58,455 nucleotides of DNA from Seribacter sulfatis (GTDB lineage Bacteria > Verrucomicrobiota > Verrucomicrobiia > Opitutales > Seribacteraceae), in assembly GCF_964187635.1 (NCBI RefSeq), contig NZ_CAXLMO010000043.1, positions 1-58,455 on the forward strand, written 5' to 3'. The notes below the pieces were generated by a model. It saw nothing but the letters and a program-made list of their open reading frames with translations. It made no database searches and was not told the origin of the DNA. The position numbers and the translations under genes were made by a program. Of the stretch, positions 17,741-27,439 are shown one piece after another. Positions within the stretch are counted from its first letter, which is position 1; every line of letters starts with the position of its first letter.

Positions 17741-20086
17741 CTATTTTCCCAATAGCTCTCTAATTTTTTCCGCACTGACTTCGGGTTGCTGGCAAGTTTG
17801 ATTTTCGCAAATGTAAACGGCAGGTTTTCCATCCACTAACCGATGGGTTGTGATAAAAGGTGCAAACTCTAAAATTTCCGGATTTGTAACTTGCGTGGAA
17901 CGAAAGAGTACAACTTTTGCTGGGAGGAAGTGTTGATTCACTTCTCTAATCAATTCCTTGGTATCATCCATGCTTGGATCTCCCACGATTACGATTTCTT
18001 TTGCTGGAGCGAGGGCGAAGTCAAGGGCATGTAGTAATACTTCTGCACCTTGTGGATTTTTTTCTATAAAACCAGAAAATGCAGAAAATAAATTTTCTGC
18101 AGAGGTGAGGTATTTCTTATTACCTGTAATTTTATTGATACGAAGTAGGTTGAGCGCCATGACTGAATTACCGGACGGAATTGCACCATCATAGATCTCC
18201 TTCGCCCTGATTAAAAGTTTTTCTCCATCATCCGCGGTCAGAAAAAACCCGCCCTTTTCTTGATCTTCAAAATGGACAATCGTGAGGTCCACCAATTCGA
18301 TCGCTGCTTTCAAGTATTGAATATCAAAACTTGCTTCGTATAAATCAATTAATCCTTGGCTAAAAAAAGCGTAATCTTCTAAATGCGCAGGAAGTCCCGC
18401 TTTTCCACGACGCCACCTTTTTAAAAGTCGTCCGTTGGGTAGCCTTAATTCGGAAAGACAAAAATCGGCGGCATTTTGGGCGATTTTTAAATATTTATCT
18501 TGATCCAATGCCTTTGCCGCTTGTGCAAAAGTTGAAATCATTAATCCGTTCCAGTCGGTCAGTACTTTATCATCTTTTTGCGGATGGATTCGTTTTTTTC
18601 TAGCCGCAAAGAGAGTTGCTTTTAGCGAGTCTATTTTATCCCGAAATTCTTGCGGTGATTGATTTTTTTCTTGGGCGATTTCATCGAGAGATTTTCGTAA
18701 ATGGGGAATATTCGTCCCGTTTTTTTGATGTGTGGCTTCATCCAGGAAATTTCCTTCTTTTTCGAACCGATAAGTTTCGTTAAAAAAGCTGCCATCCTCA
18801 ATTCCCAGAATTTCTATTACTTCCGACTCAGTCCATACATAAAATTTTCCTTCTTCTCCCTCACTATCTGCATCTTCGGCAGAATAAAATCCACCTTCAG
18901 GTGAGGTCAAATCTCGGATTACATAACTAAGGATTTCCTTTGTAGTTTGTGCAAAATACTCAGACTTGGTAATTTGAAAGCATTCCAAATTTGCCTGGGC
19001 AAACAGGGCCTGATCGTAGAGCATTTTTTCGAAATGAGGAACAAGCCATTCTTCATCGACAGAGTACCGGTGAATTCCCATGCCGACTTGATCATACACT
19101 CCGCCCTGATGAATTTTTTGAAGACTGTGCTTTACTATTTCTAAGGCCTTTTTCTCTCCGGTTCTTTTATGATAACGTAGGAGAAAGCTTAGCGTATGAG
19201 CAGTTGGAAATTTAGGTTTATTCCCAAAACCTCCATATTGTGAGTCATAATCTGTCAGCAATGCCTGGAAACAAGCGTCGAGGTGACTTGCATTTAAGTC
19301 TCCACCAGCTTGATTCGCCTGCATTTCATTTAGGCTTTGCATGATTGCATTGCCGACTTCTGTTACCTTGTTTCTTTCCTTTTTCCAAATGTTTGCAAAA
19401 TGTGGGATCAGTTGGATCATGGAAGATTTTGGAAAATATGTGCCGGCGAAGAAAGGAACTTTTTCGGGTGACATGATTACTGTCATGGGCCAACCGCCTT
19501 GACCAGTCATCATCTGTGTGACAGACATATAGACATTGTCTACATCTGGCCTTTCTTCCCGGTCCACTTTAATACAAATATAGTCCTTATTCATTAATTC
19601 CGCGACCTCATCATCTTCAAAGGATTCATGTTCCATCACATGACACCAATGACAAGTGGTGTAACCAATAGAAAGAAAGACTGGTTTATTTTCTTTTAAT
19701 GCTTTTGAAAATGCTTCCTCCCCCCAAGGATACCAGTCGATTGGGTTACGGGCATGTTGAAGAAGGTAAGGACTGCTTTCAAATACCAAACGATTAAACT
19801 CCACTCCACCATCACGTGGCAGTTGAGCAATTTCTGAAGGCTCGGGGGGTGGGAGTCGCGAAGAATGCTTATTTTGTATATCCGAATGTTTTCCTTCCTT
19901 ATTTTCTTTCATCGCAATAGGGGAGGGCAATTCGGCGGACCCAGTCTCTTTTTCTGCACACCCGGATATAAAAAAGAGGGGAGTCAGAAAAGAAAAGAAA
20001 TAAAAGAACGCACTTGATTGTAACAAGGAACTGATCGGAATAGGGGTTTGTTGAAATTCCTTGCCCCGACAAGTGCTTCGAGTCAC
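17741..20086 (-). CDS. DUF255/thioredoxin-domain protein (YyaL-like), predicted lipoprotein
   Basis: A large protein (781 aa) of the YyaL/SSP411 family. After an N-terminal hydrophobic segment ending in a lipobox-like FFISGC (Cys43), it has the thioredoxin-like part with the TTCHWCH motif and the EERPDVD signature, then an (alpha/alpha)6-barrel glycosidase-like half (DWNGLM, ENQTC region at the end). The molecular function is unknown; the fold suggests a redox or sugar-modifying role. The GTG start overlaps the TGA of the upstream PfkB-type kinase (GTGA), so the two are coupled. Family members usually lack a lipoprotein signal, so cell-envelope location is a notable prediction. Confidence 0.85.
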   Translation of the reverse strand: MTRSTCRGKEFQQTPIPISSLLQSSAFFYFFSFLTPLFFISGCAEKETGSAELPSPIAMKENKEGKHSDIQNKHSSRLPPPEPSEIAQLPRDGGVEFNRLVFESSPYLLQHARNPIDWYPWGEEAFSKALKENKPVFLSIGYTTCHWCHVMEHESFEDDEVAELMNKDYICIKVDREERPDVDNVYMSVTQMMTGQGGWPMTVIMSPEKVPFFAGTYFPKSSMIQLIPHFANIWKKERNKVTEVGNAIMQSLNEMQANQAGGDLNASHLDACFQALLTDYDSQYGGFGNKPKFPTAHTLSFLLRYHKRTGEKKALEIVKHSLQKIHQGGVYDQVGMGIHRYSVDEEWLVPHFEKMLYDQALFAQANLECFQITKSEYFAQTTKEILSYVIRDLTSPEGGFYSAEDADSEGEEGKFYVWTESEVIEILGIEDGSFFNETYRFEKEGNFLDEATHQKNGTNIPHLRKSLDEIAQEKNQSPQEFRDKIDSLKATLFAARKKRIHPQKDDKVLTDWNGLMISTFAQAAKALDQDKYLKIAQNAADFCLSELRLPNGRLLKRWRRGKAGLPAHLEDYAFFSQGLIDLYEASFDIQYLKAAIELVDLTIVHFEDQEKGGFFLTADDGEKLLIRAKEIYDGAIPSGNSVMALNLLRINKITGNKKYLTSAENLFSAFSGFIEKNPQGAEVLLHALDFALAPAKEIVIVGDPSMDDTKELIREVNQHFLPAKVVLFRSTQVTNPEILEFAPFITTHRLVDGKPAVYICENQTCQQPEVSAEKIRELLGK

Positions 20087-21024
20087 GAAACGGAGATCAG
20101 CTTTTGTAGACTATCTGCTCTTTCCTGTATTTCTTTCGCTCCGGCGGATTCGAGCCGGTCACACCCAAATGCTTCCACGGTTAAACTTGCAGTGGAGGTT
20201 GCATAAAGCATTGCTTCTTTAATCGTATTAAAGTCGGAGGCATTTCGTGATGCCATTCGTCCAATTAAGGCACCGGCAAAAGAATCGCCCGCACCAGTCG
20301 GGTCACGAAGATCGGTAACCGGATAAGCAGGCAGTGCAAACATGCCATCTTCATGAAAGAGAATAGCTCCGTGTTCACCTTTTTTAATAATGACAGATTC
20401 CGGGCCCATCTTCCTCAATTTTTGCCCCGCAAGAATGATGTTATTTTCTTCGGTCAATTCTTCTGCTTCAGTATCATTAATCACAAATAAATTGATTCTT
20501 TTAATCAAATCAAGCAGTGCGTTCCTTTCAATTTCAATCCAGAGATCAATTGTGTCCGCGAGTACATATGCTTCGCTTTCTAACTGATCTAGTACATGTG
20601 ACTGAAGTGCCGGGTGAATATTTCCAAGAAGTACAAAAGGAGTATTTTTGTAAGAATCCGGAAGGTCGGGTCGAAATTTCTCAAAGACATTTAATTGAAT
20701 ATCAAGCGTGTCCCTACGATTGAAGTTTTCATGGTATTTTCCTTTCCAAAAAAAAGTGGGTCCACTTTCATCTTTTTGTACACCTTCCAAGTCAATTCCA
20801 CGAGAACGTAGGCGGTCCAGATATTCTTCTCCAAAATCATTACCAATCACTCCCACCATTTGTACATCGGTATAGTAACTCGCCGCGAAAGAACAGTAGG
20901 ACGCTGCACCTCCAAGAATGTGCTCTTTTTCACCGTAGGGAGTGATGACATTATCAAAAGCAACAGAACCCACCACAAGTAATGGGGAAACTGAAGAGGA
21001 ATCAGATTTAATACGATCAGACAT
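20083..21024 (-). CDS. PfkB-family sugar/nucleoside kinase
   Basis: Ribokinase-fold ATP-dependent kinase, 313 residues. The N-terminal GGAASYCSFAAS glycine motif and the C-terminal PfkB signature DPTGAGDSF (241-249, catalytic base Asp247) are intact, with the VINDTEAEEL segment between. Substrate not determinable (ribose, fructose, adenosine or similar). Its TGA overlaps the GTG of the downstream DUF255 gene. Confidence 0.88.
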   Translation of the reverse strand: MSDRIKSDSSSVSPLLVVGSVAFDNVITPYGEKEHILGGAASYCSFAASYYTDVQMVGVIGNDFGEEYLDRLRSRGIDLEGVQKDESGPTFFWKGKYHENFNRRDTLDIQLNVFEKFRPDLPDSYKNTPFVLLGNIHPALQSHVLDQLESEAYVLADTIDLWIEIERNALLDLIKRINLFVINDTEAEELTEENNIILAGQKLRKMGPESVIIKKGEHGAILFHEDGMFALPAYPVTDLRDPTGAGDSFAGALIGRMASRNASDFNTIKEAMLYATSTASLTVEAFGCDRLESAGAKEIQERADSLQKLISVS

Positions 21025-21322
21025 AGTGAAGTAAGATATCGAATTTTAAAAGAAGCTCAAGAGAACAAGGGTAAAGTTTTCTTGCATTTGTAGGGGAGAT
21101 CAATCGGCTTGAATCTTAAGTTCCGATTCATCATTTTATTCTAATCATCTAGTTTGAACTGAGTTATTATTGATTGAAAATTTATAAATTAAAATGCAAT
21201 TCGCAACCTCTTTGATTGCTCAATTAGCAACTAGTGAATGGCCAGTTTTTTCCTCATTAGTAGGTCGATTCGGTAGCAATCTAAGGATTCTACTGAATTA
21301 AAAAACTGATTTCAAAACGTCC
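21025..21322. other. Intergenic, no convincing feature
   Basis: About 300 AT-rich bases between the PfkB-type kinase start and the end of the secreted HExxH gene. A 35-codon plus-strand frame at 21194-21301 exists but has no supporting signal. No terminator-like hairpin with a T-run was seen. Confidence 0.5.
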
Positions 21323-22039
21323 TTAAATCTTCCCCCAAATTTTTTTCATAAGAGCAAATGTTGTGGGGTCATGTTCTTCCAATTCGGCCCTGACAAAGGG
21401 ATAAAAGTCATTAACTCCAAGGTATGATTCGGACATCTCGGCAAAAAATTCCTTATGATTTGTCCGTGCATAATGACTTGTTTTTCCACCGCGGAAAAGC
21501 AGAACTTTTTCATAAAGGCCCTTTTTTTCAGCCCGTTGATAAGAATTTATAATTTCCTGGTGATCAAAACTGAGAATTTGATCATGATAGGAATGCGCGA
21601 GTTCGTGCAAAACTACATAGGGGTGTTTAGCCCACTGGTCCTTGCTTAAAAGTTGATGGGCCCTAGGGATATGAACTCTTTTTTCTAGTGTTGGGTCGTG
21701 CTTGTTTGTGAGTAACCATCGCTTGCTTGGATGGTATTGCATAGTGGTTAATTTGTGGTTCAGGTCTACTCGGATGTATAATTTACGCAATACCTCGACC
21801 TTTTCTTGATCTAAGATGTAGGTAATTCGTTGAAGGTGATTGGCGAGGGCTTTTTTTACATCTTTAAATAACATCCGATTCTCGCTGTTCTTAAAATCAG
21901 GATTCCATTCAACTGGCCAACCCTCGATTTTTTCTAGAAATGGAACGGAAAATTTTTCAATTGATGAAGCTCTTTCATTTGCGATTGAAAAAGAAACCAA
22001 AGTAAAAAAAATAAATAGGAGCGCAGGTAAGTATTTCAT
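21323..22039 (-). CDS. Secreted putative zinc metallopeptidase (HExxH)
   Basis: The product begins with a clear signal peptide (hydrophobic stretch to about residue 20, cleavage near SIANE). The motif HELAH (145-149) followed by SYHDQ, and a downstream Glu in NHKEFFAEMSESY, form a gluzincin-type zinc site resembling the lethal-factor-like class. An FRGGKTSHYARTNHKEF stretch lies between. Substrate unknown; it should act in the periplasm or outside. It is the last gene of a terC-M3 peptidase-small protein-HExxH series, only 2 bases after the preceding stop. Confidence 0.75.
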   Translation of the reverse strand: MKYLPALLFIFFTLVSFSIANERASSIEKFSVPFLEKIEGWPVEWNPDFKNSENRMLFKDVKKALANHLQRITYILDQEKVEVLRKLYIRVDLNHKLTTMQYHPSKRWLLTNKHDPTLEKRVHIPRAHQLLSKDQWAKHPYVVLHELAHSYHDQILSFDHQEIINSYQRAEKKGLYEKVLLFRGGKTSHYARTNHKEFFAEMSESYLGVNDFYPFVRAELEEHDPTTFALMKKIWGKI

Positions 22040-22041
22040 AT

Positions 22042-22437
22042 TTAGGAAACTTGAGTGATCGGAAATGTGCTGGCGAGGACAACCTGGTCATCAATTTCAA
22101 TAAGAATTGAGTAATTCCCCGGTTTTTCAAATTTTAAACGATGAATGTCATTAATTAAATTTATGCGGTGTTGGGGACCGGGAGATTCAAATTTGCGATC
22201 AATAATAGTCCTTGGTTCATCTTCCGCCATTGGAATACCAATAGAAATTTTGAGCATATGTTTTCCCTGGGTCAAATCAGAGAAAGAGAGAAACCAGATC
22301 ATCCGGGGGTGAACTACTGGAAATTCTTTGGCTCTTAAATTCGAGAAAATACCCAGCAGGGTATTTTTGCCAGTAGCCGGATCTACATAAACTGAATCGC
22401 AGGTTATCCAAGCTAGGACTTGTGGCTTTGTAGACAT
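22042..22437 (-). CDS. Conserved 131-residue protein (DUF6941-like)
   Basis: A soluble beta-rich protein with no signal peptide. Features are an N-terminal LAWITCDSVYVDPATGK, a GIFSNLRAKEFP turn and a final FEKPGNYSILIEIDDQ strand that reads like an immunoglobulin-like sandwich. I associate this pattern with the DUF6941 family, but that is from memory and not certain. Located 23 bases after the M3 peptidase and 2 bases before the HExxH protein, so it is probably co-transcribed with both. Confidence 0.7.
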   Translation of the reverse strand: MSTKPQVLAWITCDSVYVDPATGKNTLLGIFSNLRAKEFPVVHPRMIWFLSFSDLTQGKHMLKISIGIPMAEDEPRTIIDRKFESPGPQHRINLINDIHRLKFEKPGNYSILIEIDDQVVLASTFPITQVS

Positions 22438-22460
22438 AAAAGTTGAACTAGGTTTGTAGA

Positions 22461-24566
22461 TTATGAAAGACCGCTTCTTTGAAGCAGAGCTTCTATCTTT
22501 GGGTCCCGTTCCATGAAATTTCGATATAATTGATCGGGAGGAAGTGAATTTCCTTTGCTTAAAATATGCTGTCTAAATCGATGACCAATTTCAGGATTCA
22601 TCACACCCTCTTCTTGAAAGCGGGTAAAGGCATCCGCATCAAGAACCTCGGCCCATTTGTATGAATAATACGCAGCCGCATAGCCAACAGGACTACTAAA
22701 TAGATGGCTAAATCGGTGGGTAATAGTGCGGGCAGGAGATTTTCTTTTTGGGAAATATTCTTTCAGTTCTGATTGAATTGCCTTTTCTAAATCATCAAAT
22801 TCCTGCAATGCGAGAGTTCGGTGTAAAAATAAATCCAACTTGGAAAATGCAAGTTGTCTCATCATTGCATTTCCTGCCATAAAGTTTCGAGCCCGGAGCA
22901 TCTTTTGAAATAAATCTTCCGGAATGGTTTCTCCCGTTTTATGGTGTCTTGCAAATAGGTCTAGACTGACACGCTCCCAGCACCAATTTTCCATAATTTG
23001 AGAAGGAAGTTCTACAAAATCCCATGCCACATTGACTCCGTTCAAGCTGCGGTGAGGTACTTCTCCGCATAAATGATGAAGGAGGTGACCAAATTCGTGA
23101 AATACGGTTTCGACTTCATAATGAGTAAGAAGTGCCGGCTTGCTTGCGGAGGGTGCAGTTAGGTTTCCACAAATGAGACCAAGATGGGGGGGGCGACTGC
23201 CGTCTGGTTTAGGCTCTGCTGTTTTTAAGTAGTTCATCCAGGCGCCACCACGCTTGGAAGAGCGGGGATGCCAGTCTGCGTAGAATGAGCCTAGCAAACA
23301 CTTACTTTTTTGATCAAACAAATCGTAAAATCTTACTTCATTGTGCCATACTTCAACGGGTTGGCTTTCCTTTACTCCATGGGCAAAAACTTCCCCTTCA
23401 AATTGGGTGGACCGTTCAACAATCTCCAAGCCAAATATTTGGGTCACCAAGTTGAACATGCCGTTTAATACAGACTGAATAGGGAAGTAGGGTCGAAGAT
23501 CTTCATCATCAAAACTATAGCGTTCCTTCTTTAACTTTTCTGCCCAGTAGCCGACTTCCCACGGTTGAAGCAGACCGACAGCTTGTCCTGTTTTCCCTGC
23601 TTTAAATTCCTCTAACTCACGGTTTTCTTCTGTGAAAAAGGGCAGAGTTTTCACTTTTAGGTCAGAGATGAAATCATCTGCACACTTACCATTTTTTGCC
23701 ATTCTCCTACTCAATACGGTATCCGCAAAGTCTTTTTTGCCAACTAGTTCTGCTTTTTCTTGTCGAAGAGCCAAAATTTCTTTGATCAAGAGGGAGTTGT
23801 TATTGGGTTCTTCTGTACCCAATCGATCGCTTGCAGACCAAATTTCTTCCCGGAGTTCTTCGTCATCAAGATATTGTAATACTGGAAGCATGGATGGTGC
23901 ATGAAGGGTGAATATCCAGGCATCTTTCCCTTCGTTATCACCTAGTTTTTTGATCGCAGCCTGCTTTGCTGCATCGAGCGCAGAGGAAGGAAGTCCCTTG
24001 AGCTTAGCTTCCTCTTTTACCACCATCTGCCAAGCGTTGGTTGCATCCAATACATTTTCAGAAAACTTTTGAGTAATCTTTGCAAGCTCACTGGAAATTT
24101 CTTCGAGGCGCTTTCTTTTTTCGAGAGGAAGATTAGCCCCCGCTTCCTGGAAATCTTGAATGGTTTCTTCCAGCAGTCTCCGGTCTATCGAACTTAACTC
24201 ATTTGCTTGTTCGCTTTCGGCAAATGTTTTAACTGCATTCCATAATTTACCATCCAGGAATATTTTCGCACCAAATTCACTGACTGCAGGCAAAATATCA
24301 TTATGTGCATTTCTTAATTCTTCTGAATTACAAACTGAGTCCAAATGAGCCACCAAACCCCAAGCTTCATCCAGTTCGACAGTAGCTTGCTCCAAAGACT
24401 TAATCGTGTTGGAAAAAGTTACATTTTGGTGGTTTAATTCACGGATGGACTGCAAGTTCTTTTCGGATTGCTCTAAGGCAACAGTGATATCATTTCGAAC
24501 GCATTCTGGTTGGAGAGATGACCAGGAGGGATTCCCGGTGTTTTCGAGGAAAGGATGATTTTTCAT
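22461..24566 (-). CDS. prlC: M3-family oligopeptidase (PrlC/oligopeptidase A type)
   Basis: Zinc oligopeptidase that degrades short peptides in the cytoplasm, including cleaved signal peptides in E. coli. The 701-residue protein has the long helical N-terminal half and the catalytic HEFGHLLHH (HEFGH at 490-494) with the third ligand region LPSQIMENWCWE about 30 residues later. SPVGYAAAYYSYKW near the C terminus is also typical. No signal peptide. 54 bases downstream of terC. Confidence 0.94.
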   Translation of the reverse strand: MKNHPFLENTGNPSWSSLQPECVRNDITVALEQSEKNLQSIRELNHQNVTFSNTIKSLEQATVELDEAWGLVAHLDSVCNSEELRNAHNDILPAVSEFGAKIFLDGKLWNAVKTFAESEQANELSSIDRRLLEETIQDFQEAGANLPLEKRKRLEEISSELAKITQKFSENVLDATNAWQMVVKEEAKLKGLPSSALDAAKQAAIKKLGDNEGKDAWIFTLHAPSMLPVLQYLDDEELREEIWSASDRLGTEEPNNNSLLIKEILALRQEKAELVGKKDFADTVLSRRMAKNGKCADDFISDLKVKTLPFFTEENRELEEFKAGKTGQAVGLLQPWEVGYWAEKLKKERYSFDDEDLRPYFPIQSVLNGMFNLVTQIFGLEIVERSTQFEGEVFAHGVKESQPVEVWHNEVRFYDLFDQKSKCLLGSFYADWHPRSSKRGGAWMNYLKTAEPKPDGSRPPHLGLICGNLTAPSASKPALLTHYEVETVFHEFGHLLHHLCGEVPHRSLNGVNVAWDFVELPSQIMENWCWERVSLDLFARHHKTGETIPEDLFQKMLRARNFMAGNAMMRQLAFSKLDLFLHRTLALQEFDDLEKAIQSELKEYFPKRKSPARTITHRFSHLFSSPVGYAAAYYSYKWAEVLDADAFTRFQEEGVMNPEIGHRFRQHILSKGNSLPPDQLYRNFMERDPKIEALLQRSGLS

Positions 24567-24620
24567 AGTAGGAATAGATTCAAAGTGTTGGATTGGTAAA
24601 TTGGTTATTTCCCAATCGAT

Positions 24621-25352
24621 TCAAGAAGTTTTATTTTTTATTTGATTCAAGTTTTTTTTGTGGCGCATTTGTAAAAGTTGTATGGCTAGGGCAAAACCCA
24701 TAGGCACATAAATCATAGATTTTTCAACTTCTTTACCGAGCCCTTCCATAAAAATAGTAATACCAATTACAATGAGAAAAGAGAGGGCTAAAATTTTCAA
24801 AGCCACATTTTTCATGATGAAGTCACCAATTGGCTTGGCAAAAAACAGGATTACAACAAATGAGGAAAGGACTGCCGTGATAATAATCCATTGATTATCC
24901 GTTAGCCCGACTGCCGTGATTACCGAGTCGAGCGAGAATACAATATCGAGAATTACAATTTGAAAAATGATTCCGCCCAAGCTCGCTTTTGCTTTATTTT
25001 TAGTCTCATGATGCTCCAACTCAACCGTGGCATGGATTTCTTTCACCGCTTTCCACATTAAAAATAAACCACCGGCCAGTAGTGCTAGGTCTCGCCACGA
25101 ATAAGCAAACCAATCAGGACCATCAGTCCACGCCGGATTGGTCAATTGTATCAACTTTAGCCCCCCTAACACCATGATTACTCGAGCCACCATGGCAAGA
25201 ACCAGTCCGAAGTTTCGGGTTGAATTTCTTTTGTTTTCCGGCAAGCGGGAAACCAAAATTGCAATAACCAAAACATTATCGACTCCAAGAATTAACTCCA
25301 AGCCAACCAATAATGCAAATAAGCCAATTAAATCACCATCCATACTTCCCAT
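24621..25352 (-). CDS. TerC-family membrane protein
   Basis: Integral membrane protein with about seven to eight helices and the two conserved acidic motifs of the TerC family: ELILGVDNVLVI in the first helix and DIVFSLDSVITAVG in the middle. Family members export Mn2+ or assist metallation of exported proteins; the specific role here is not established. The length is 243 residues. ATG at 25352 (another at 25343). Divergent from the enolase-superfamily gene by 80 bases. Confidence 0.9.
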   Translation of the reverse strand: MGSMDGDLIGLFALLVGLELILGVDNVLVIAILVSRLPENKRNSTRNFGLVLAMVARVIMVLGGLKLIQLTNPAWTDGPDWFAYSWRDLALLAGGLFLMWKAVKEIHATVELEHHETKNKAKASLGGIIFQIVILDIVFSLDSVITAVGLTDNQWIIITAVLSSFVVILFFAKPIGDFIMKNVALKILALSFLIVIGITIFMEGLGKEVEKSMIYVPMGFALAIQLLQMRHKKNLNQIKNKTS

Positions 25353-25432
25353 CCTTTCATGGTTTCTCGTTTTGAAAAGAAAAAAGATTCAAGAATCGAC
25401 ATTGTTTAGTATTTGGGATTGTTTTTTGTTAT

Positions 25433-26803
25433 TTGAAAAATCCATTTGATATTCAAATAACCGATGCAAGCTTAGCTTTTTTACCGGTCGCCACACGCGT
25501 TCCCTTGAAGTTCGGATCTGAGGTACTGACCTCGGTCACCTGTGCACGAGTTTCTGTTAGTGTGGAGAGAAGGGATGGACATTCTGGGAAGGGATGGGGA
25601 GAAACCCCACTCAGTGTTCAGTGGGTTTGGCCATCCACAACTTCCTACGACGACCGACATTTAGCTTTGCAGGAATTTTCGGAAATATTGCTTAAGAAAT
25701 GTAAAACTCATTCTGGTTTTGGACATGCATTGGAACTCGGGCATTCTTTCGTTTTTGAGCAATTGCCTACTTTTTTAAATGAGTATAATCAATCTGAAAG
25801 AAAGGGACTGGAGCCATTGCCGTGGCTTGCTGCTTTGGTTTGTGCTTCTGCTTTTGACCTCGCATTACATGATGCATATGGCATGACCAACGACTTGCCG
25901 ACCTATCAATCCTATGATTTCCCTTACCTCAATCTGGATTTAAGTCATTTTATTGAACCCAAAGACGGGAATTCGATCTCATTTGCCGGTAAGACTCCCT
26001 CTGACTTTTTGGTACTCGATCCAGGTGATCAAATTCCCGTATGGCATTTAGTGGGAGGATTAGATCCTTTGTCAGAGCAGGAATGTACGGGAAACGAACC
26101 GCGGGACGGTTACCCTATACATTTGGAAGAATGGATTGAGCGGGATGGACTAAATTGCCTTAAAATTAAACTTCGGGGGAATGATTCTCATTGGGATTAT
26201 GCACGATTGGTCGCAATTGGAAAGATTGCGAAAGAAATGAATGTAGACTACCTGACAACCGATTTTAATTGTACTGTAACTGATCCTCATTACGTGAATC
26301 AGATTCTCGATCAATTAAAAATCAAAGATTCTAAGACCTGGGATAAAATTATTTATGTGGAGCAACCCTTTCCCTATGATTTAGAAAAGTACGGAATTAA
26401 AGTACATTCTCTATCGAAAAGAAAACCTCTTTTTATGGATGAAAGTGCACATGACTGGAAGCATGTCAGACTGGGTTTGGAATTGGGGTGGACAGGAGTC
26501 GCTCTCAAGACATGCAAAACACAAACGGGAGCTCTTCTTTCACTCTGCTGGGCAAAAGCACATGGAATGGATTTGATGGTTCAGGATTTAACTAATCCAA
26601 TGCTTGCTCAAATTCCGCATGTATTACTCGGTGCACATGCAGGGACTATCATGGGAGTGGAAAGTAATGGAATGCAATTTTATCCAGAGGCGTCGAAAAA
26701 AGAGGCGTTAATTCATCCTGGTATTTATGAGCGAAGAAATGGCATGCTTGATCTATCCACGATAAAGGGTCCTGGGTTTGGCTATCAAATGGAGTTGGGA
26801 TAA
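25433..26803 (+). CDS. Enolase-superfamily enzyme (mandelate racemase/muconate lactonizing group)
   Basis: Acid-sugar dehydratase or epimerase-type enzyme with a two-domain capping and TIM-barrel fold. The active-site set is complete: Lys244 and Lys246 (LKIKLRG), metal ligands Asp277 (TTDFN), Glu310 (VEQPF) and Asp336 (FMDES), and Lys359 (ALKTCK) on the opposite face. At 456 residues it is longer than most relatives, with an insertion in the N-terminal half. The start is TTG at 25433; the first conserved strand begins soon after, so no later start fits. Substrate unknown. Confidence 0.82.
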   Translation: MKNPFDIQITDASLAFLPVATRVPLKFGSEVLTSVTCARVSVSVERRDGHSGKGWGETPLSVQWVWPSTTSYDDRHLALQEFSEILLKKCKTHSGFGHALELGHSFVFEQLPTFLNEYNQSERKGLEPLPWLAALVCASAFDLALHDAYGMTNDLPTYQSYDFPYLNLDLSHFIEPKDGNSISFAGKTPSDFLVLDPGDQIPVWHLVGGLDPLSEQECTGNEPRDGYPIHLEEWIERDGLNCLKIKLRGNDSHWDYARLVAIGKIAKEMNVDYLTTDFNCTVTDPHYVNQILDQLKIKDSKTWDKIIYVEQPFPYDLEKYGIKVHSLSKRKPLFMDESAHDWKHVRLGLELGWTGVALKTCKTQTGALLSLCWAKAHGMDLMVQDLTNPMLAQIPHVLLGAHAGTIMGVESNGMQFYPEASKKEALIHPGIYERRNGMLDLSTIKGPGFGYQMELG

Positions 26804-26876
26804 CTTGGGTAAATCTTTTTTTTAAATATTCTCAAACTTATAATTCAAATTAAGTTCCCTTTATTTATACTAAGCA

Positions 26877-27401
26877 ATGGCTCAGATTGGTAATATAAAA
26901 AAGTTACCTTTTTTCGAAAAACTAATTCTTCGATGGTATACTCAAAGTGAGGGCAGAGTGCTTTTAGAGTCTTATTTGCTCTGTAGTCTTATACCCGTAA
27001 TTCTGTATATTTTGCCTGAATGGGCAATGGTGAGCGATGGTCGTGTTCATCGCAATGGTTTAGTGGATTACAGCATGGGACTGGGGGCAATATTTCTAGC
27101 ACCTATTTTAGAAACAATTTTTATTTTTGTACCTATCTTAGAACTCTGCCGATACTGTAAAGTGAAGACAATATGGACTATTCTCGGATTTGCCCTATTT
27201 TTTGAACTGCTCCATACTCAACGAGGATTTTGGGGACATCTTATTCTTTATCCGACAATGATAAGCATGACCGTTCTCTACCTTTCAATGAGAAAGAAGT
27301 CTTTTTTACACGCCCTGCTTTTTACTGGAGCAGTACATGAATTTTATAATTTCACTGTAGTGATGGCGAGTCCGATGACCTACGACAAATTTTTCTATTA
27401 A
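26877..27401 (+). CDS. CPBP-like intramembrane protein (divergent)
   Basis: A 174-residue membrane protein with four or five helices. Three motifs match the order seen in CPBP/CAAX-type intramembrane proteases: a Glu in APILETIF (Glu79, where the family has EExxxR), FELLH (His113) and HEFYN (His154/Asn158). The second Glu and the Arg of motif 1 are absent, so proteolytic activity is doubtful. It lies 73 bases after the enolase-superfamily gene and converges on the desaturase gene. Confidence 0.6.
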   Translation: MAQIGNIKKLPFFEKLILRWYTQSEGRVLLESYLLCSLIPVILYILPEWAMVSDGRVHRNGLVDYSMGLGAIFLAPILETIFIFVPILELCRYCKVKTIWTILGFALFFELLHTQRGFWGHLILYPTMISMTVLYLSMRKKSFLHALLFTGAVHEFYNFTVVMASPMTYDKFFY

Positions 27402-27439
27402 TTCCCTAAAAATGACTAGGTGCAGTGTGTGGGCTTATA

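Noticed and set aside
21194..21301. 35-codon plus-strand frame in the gap after the PfkB-type kinase
   Set aside because: No ribosome site, promoter or recognisable motif.
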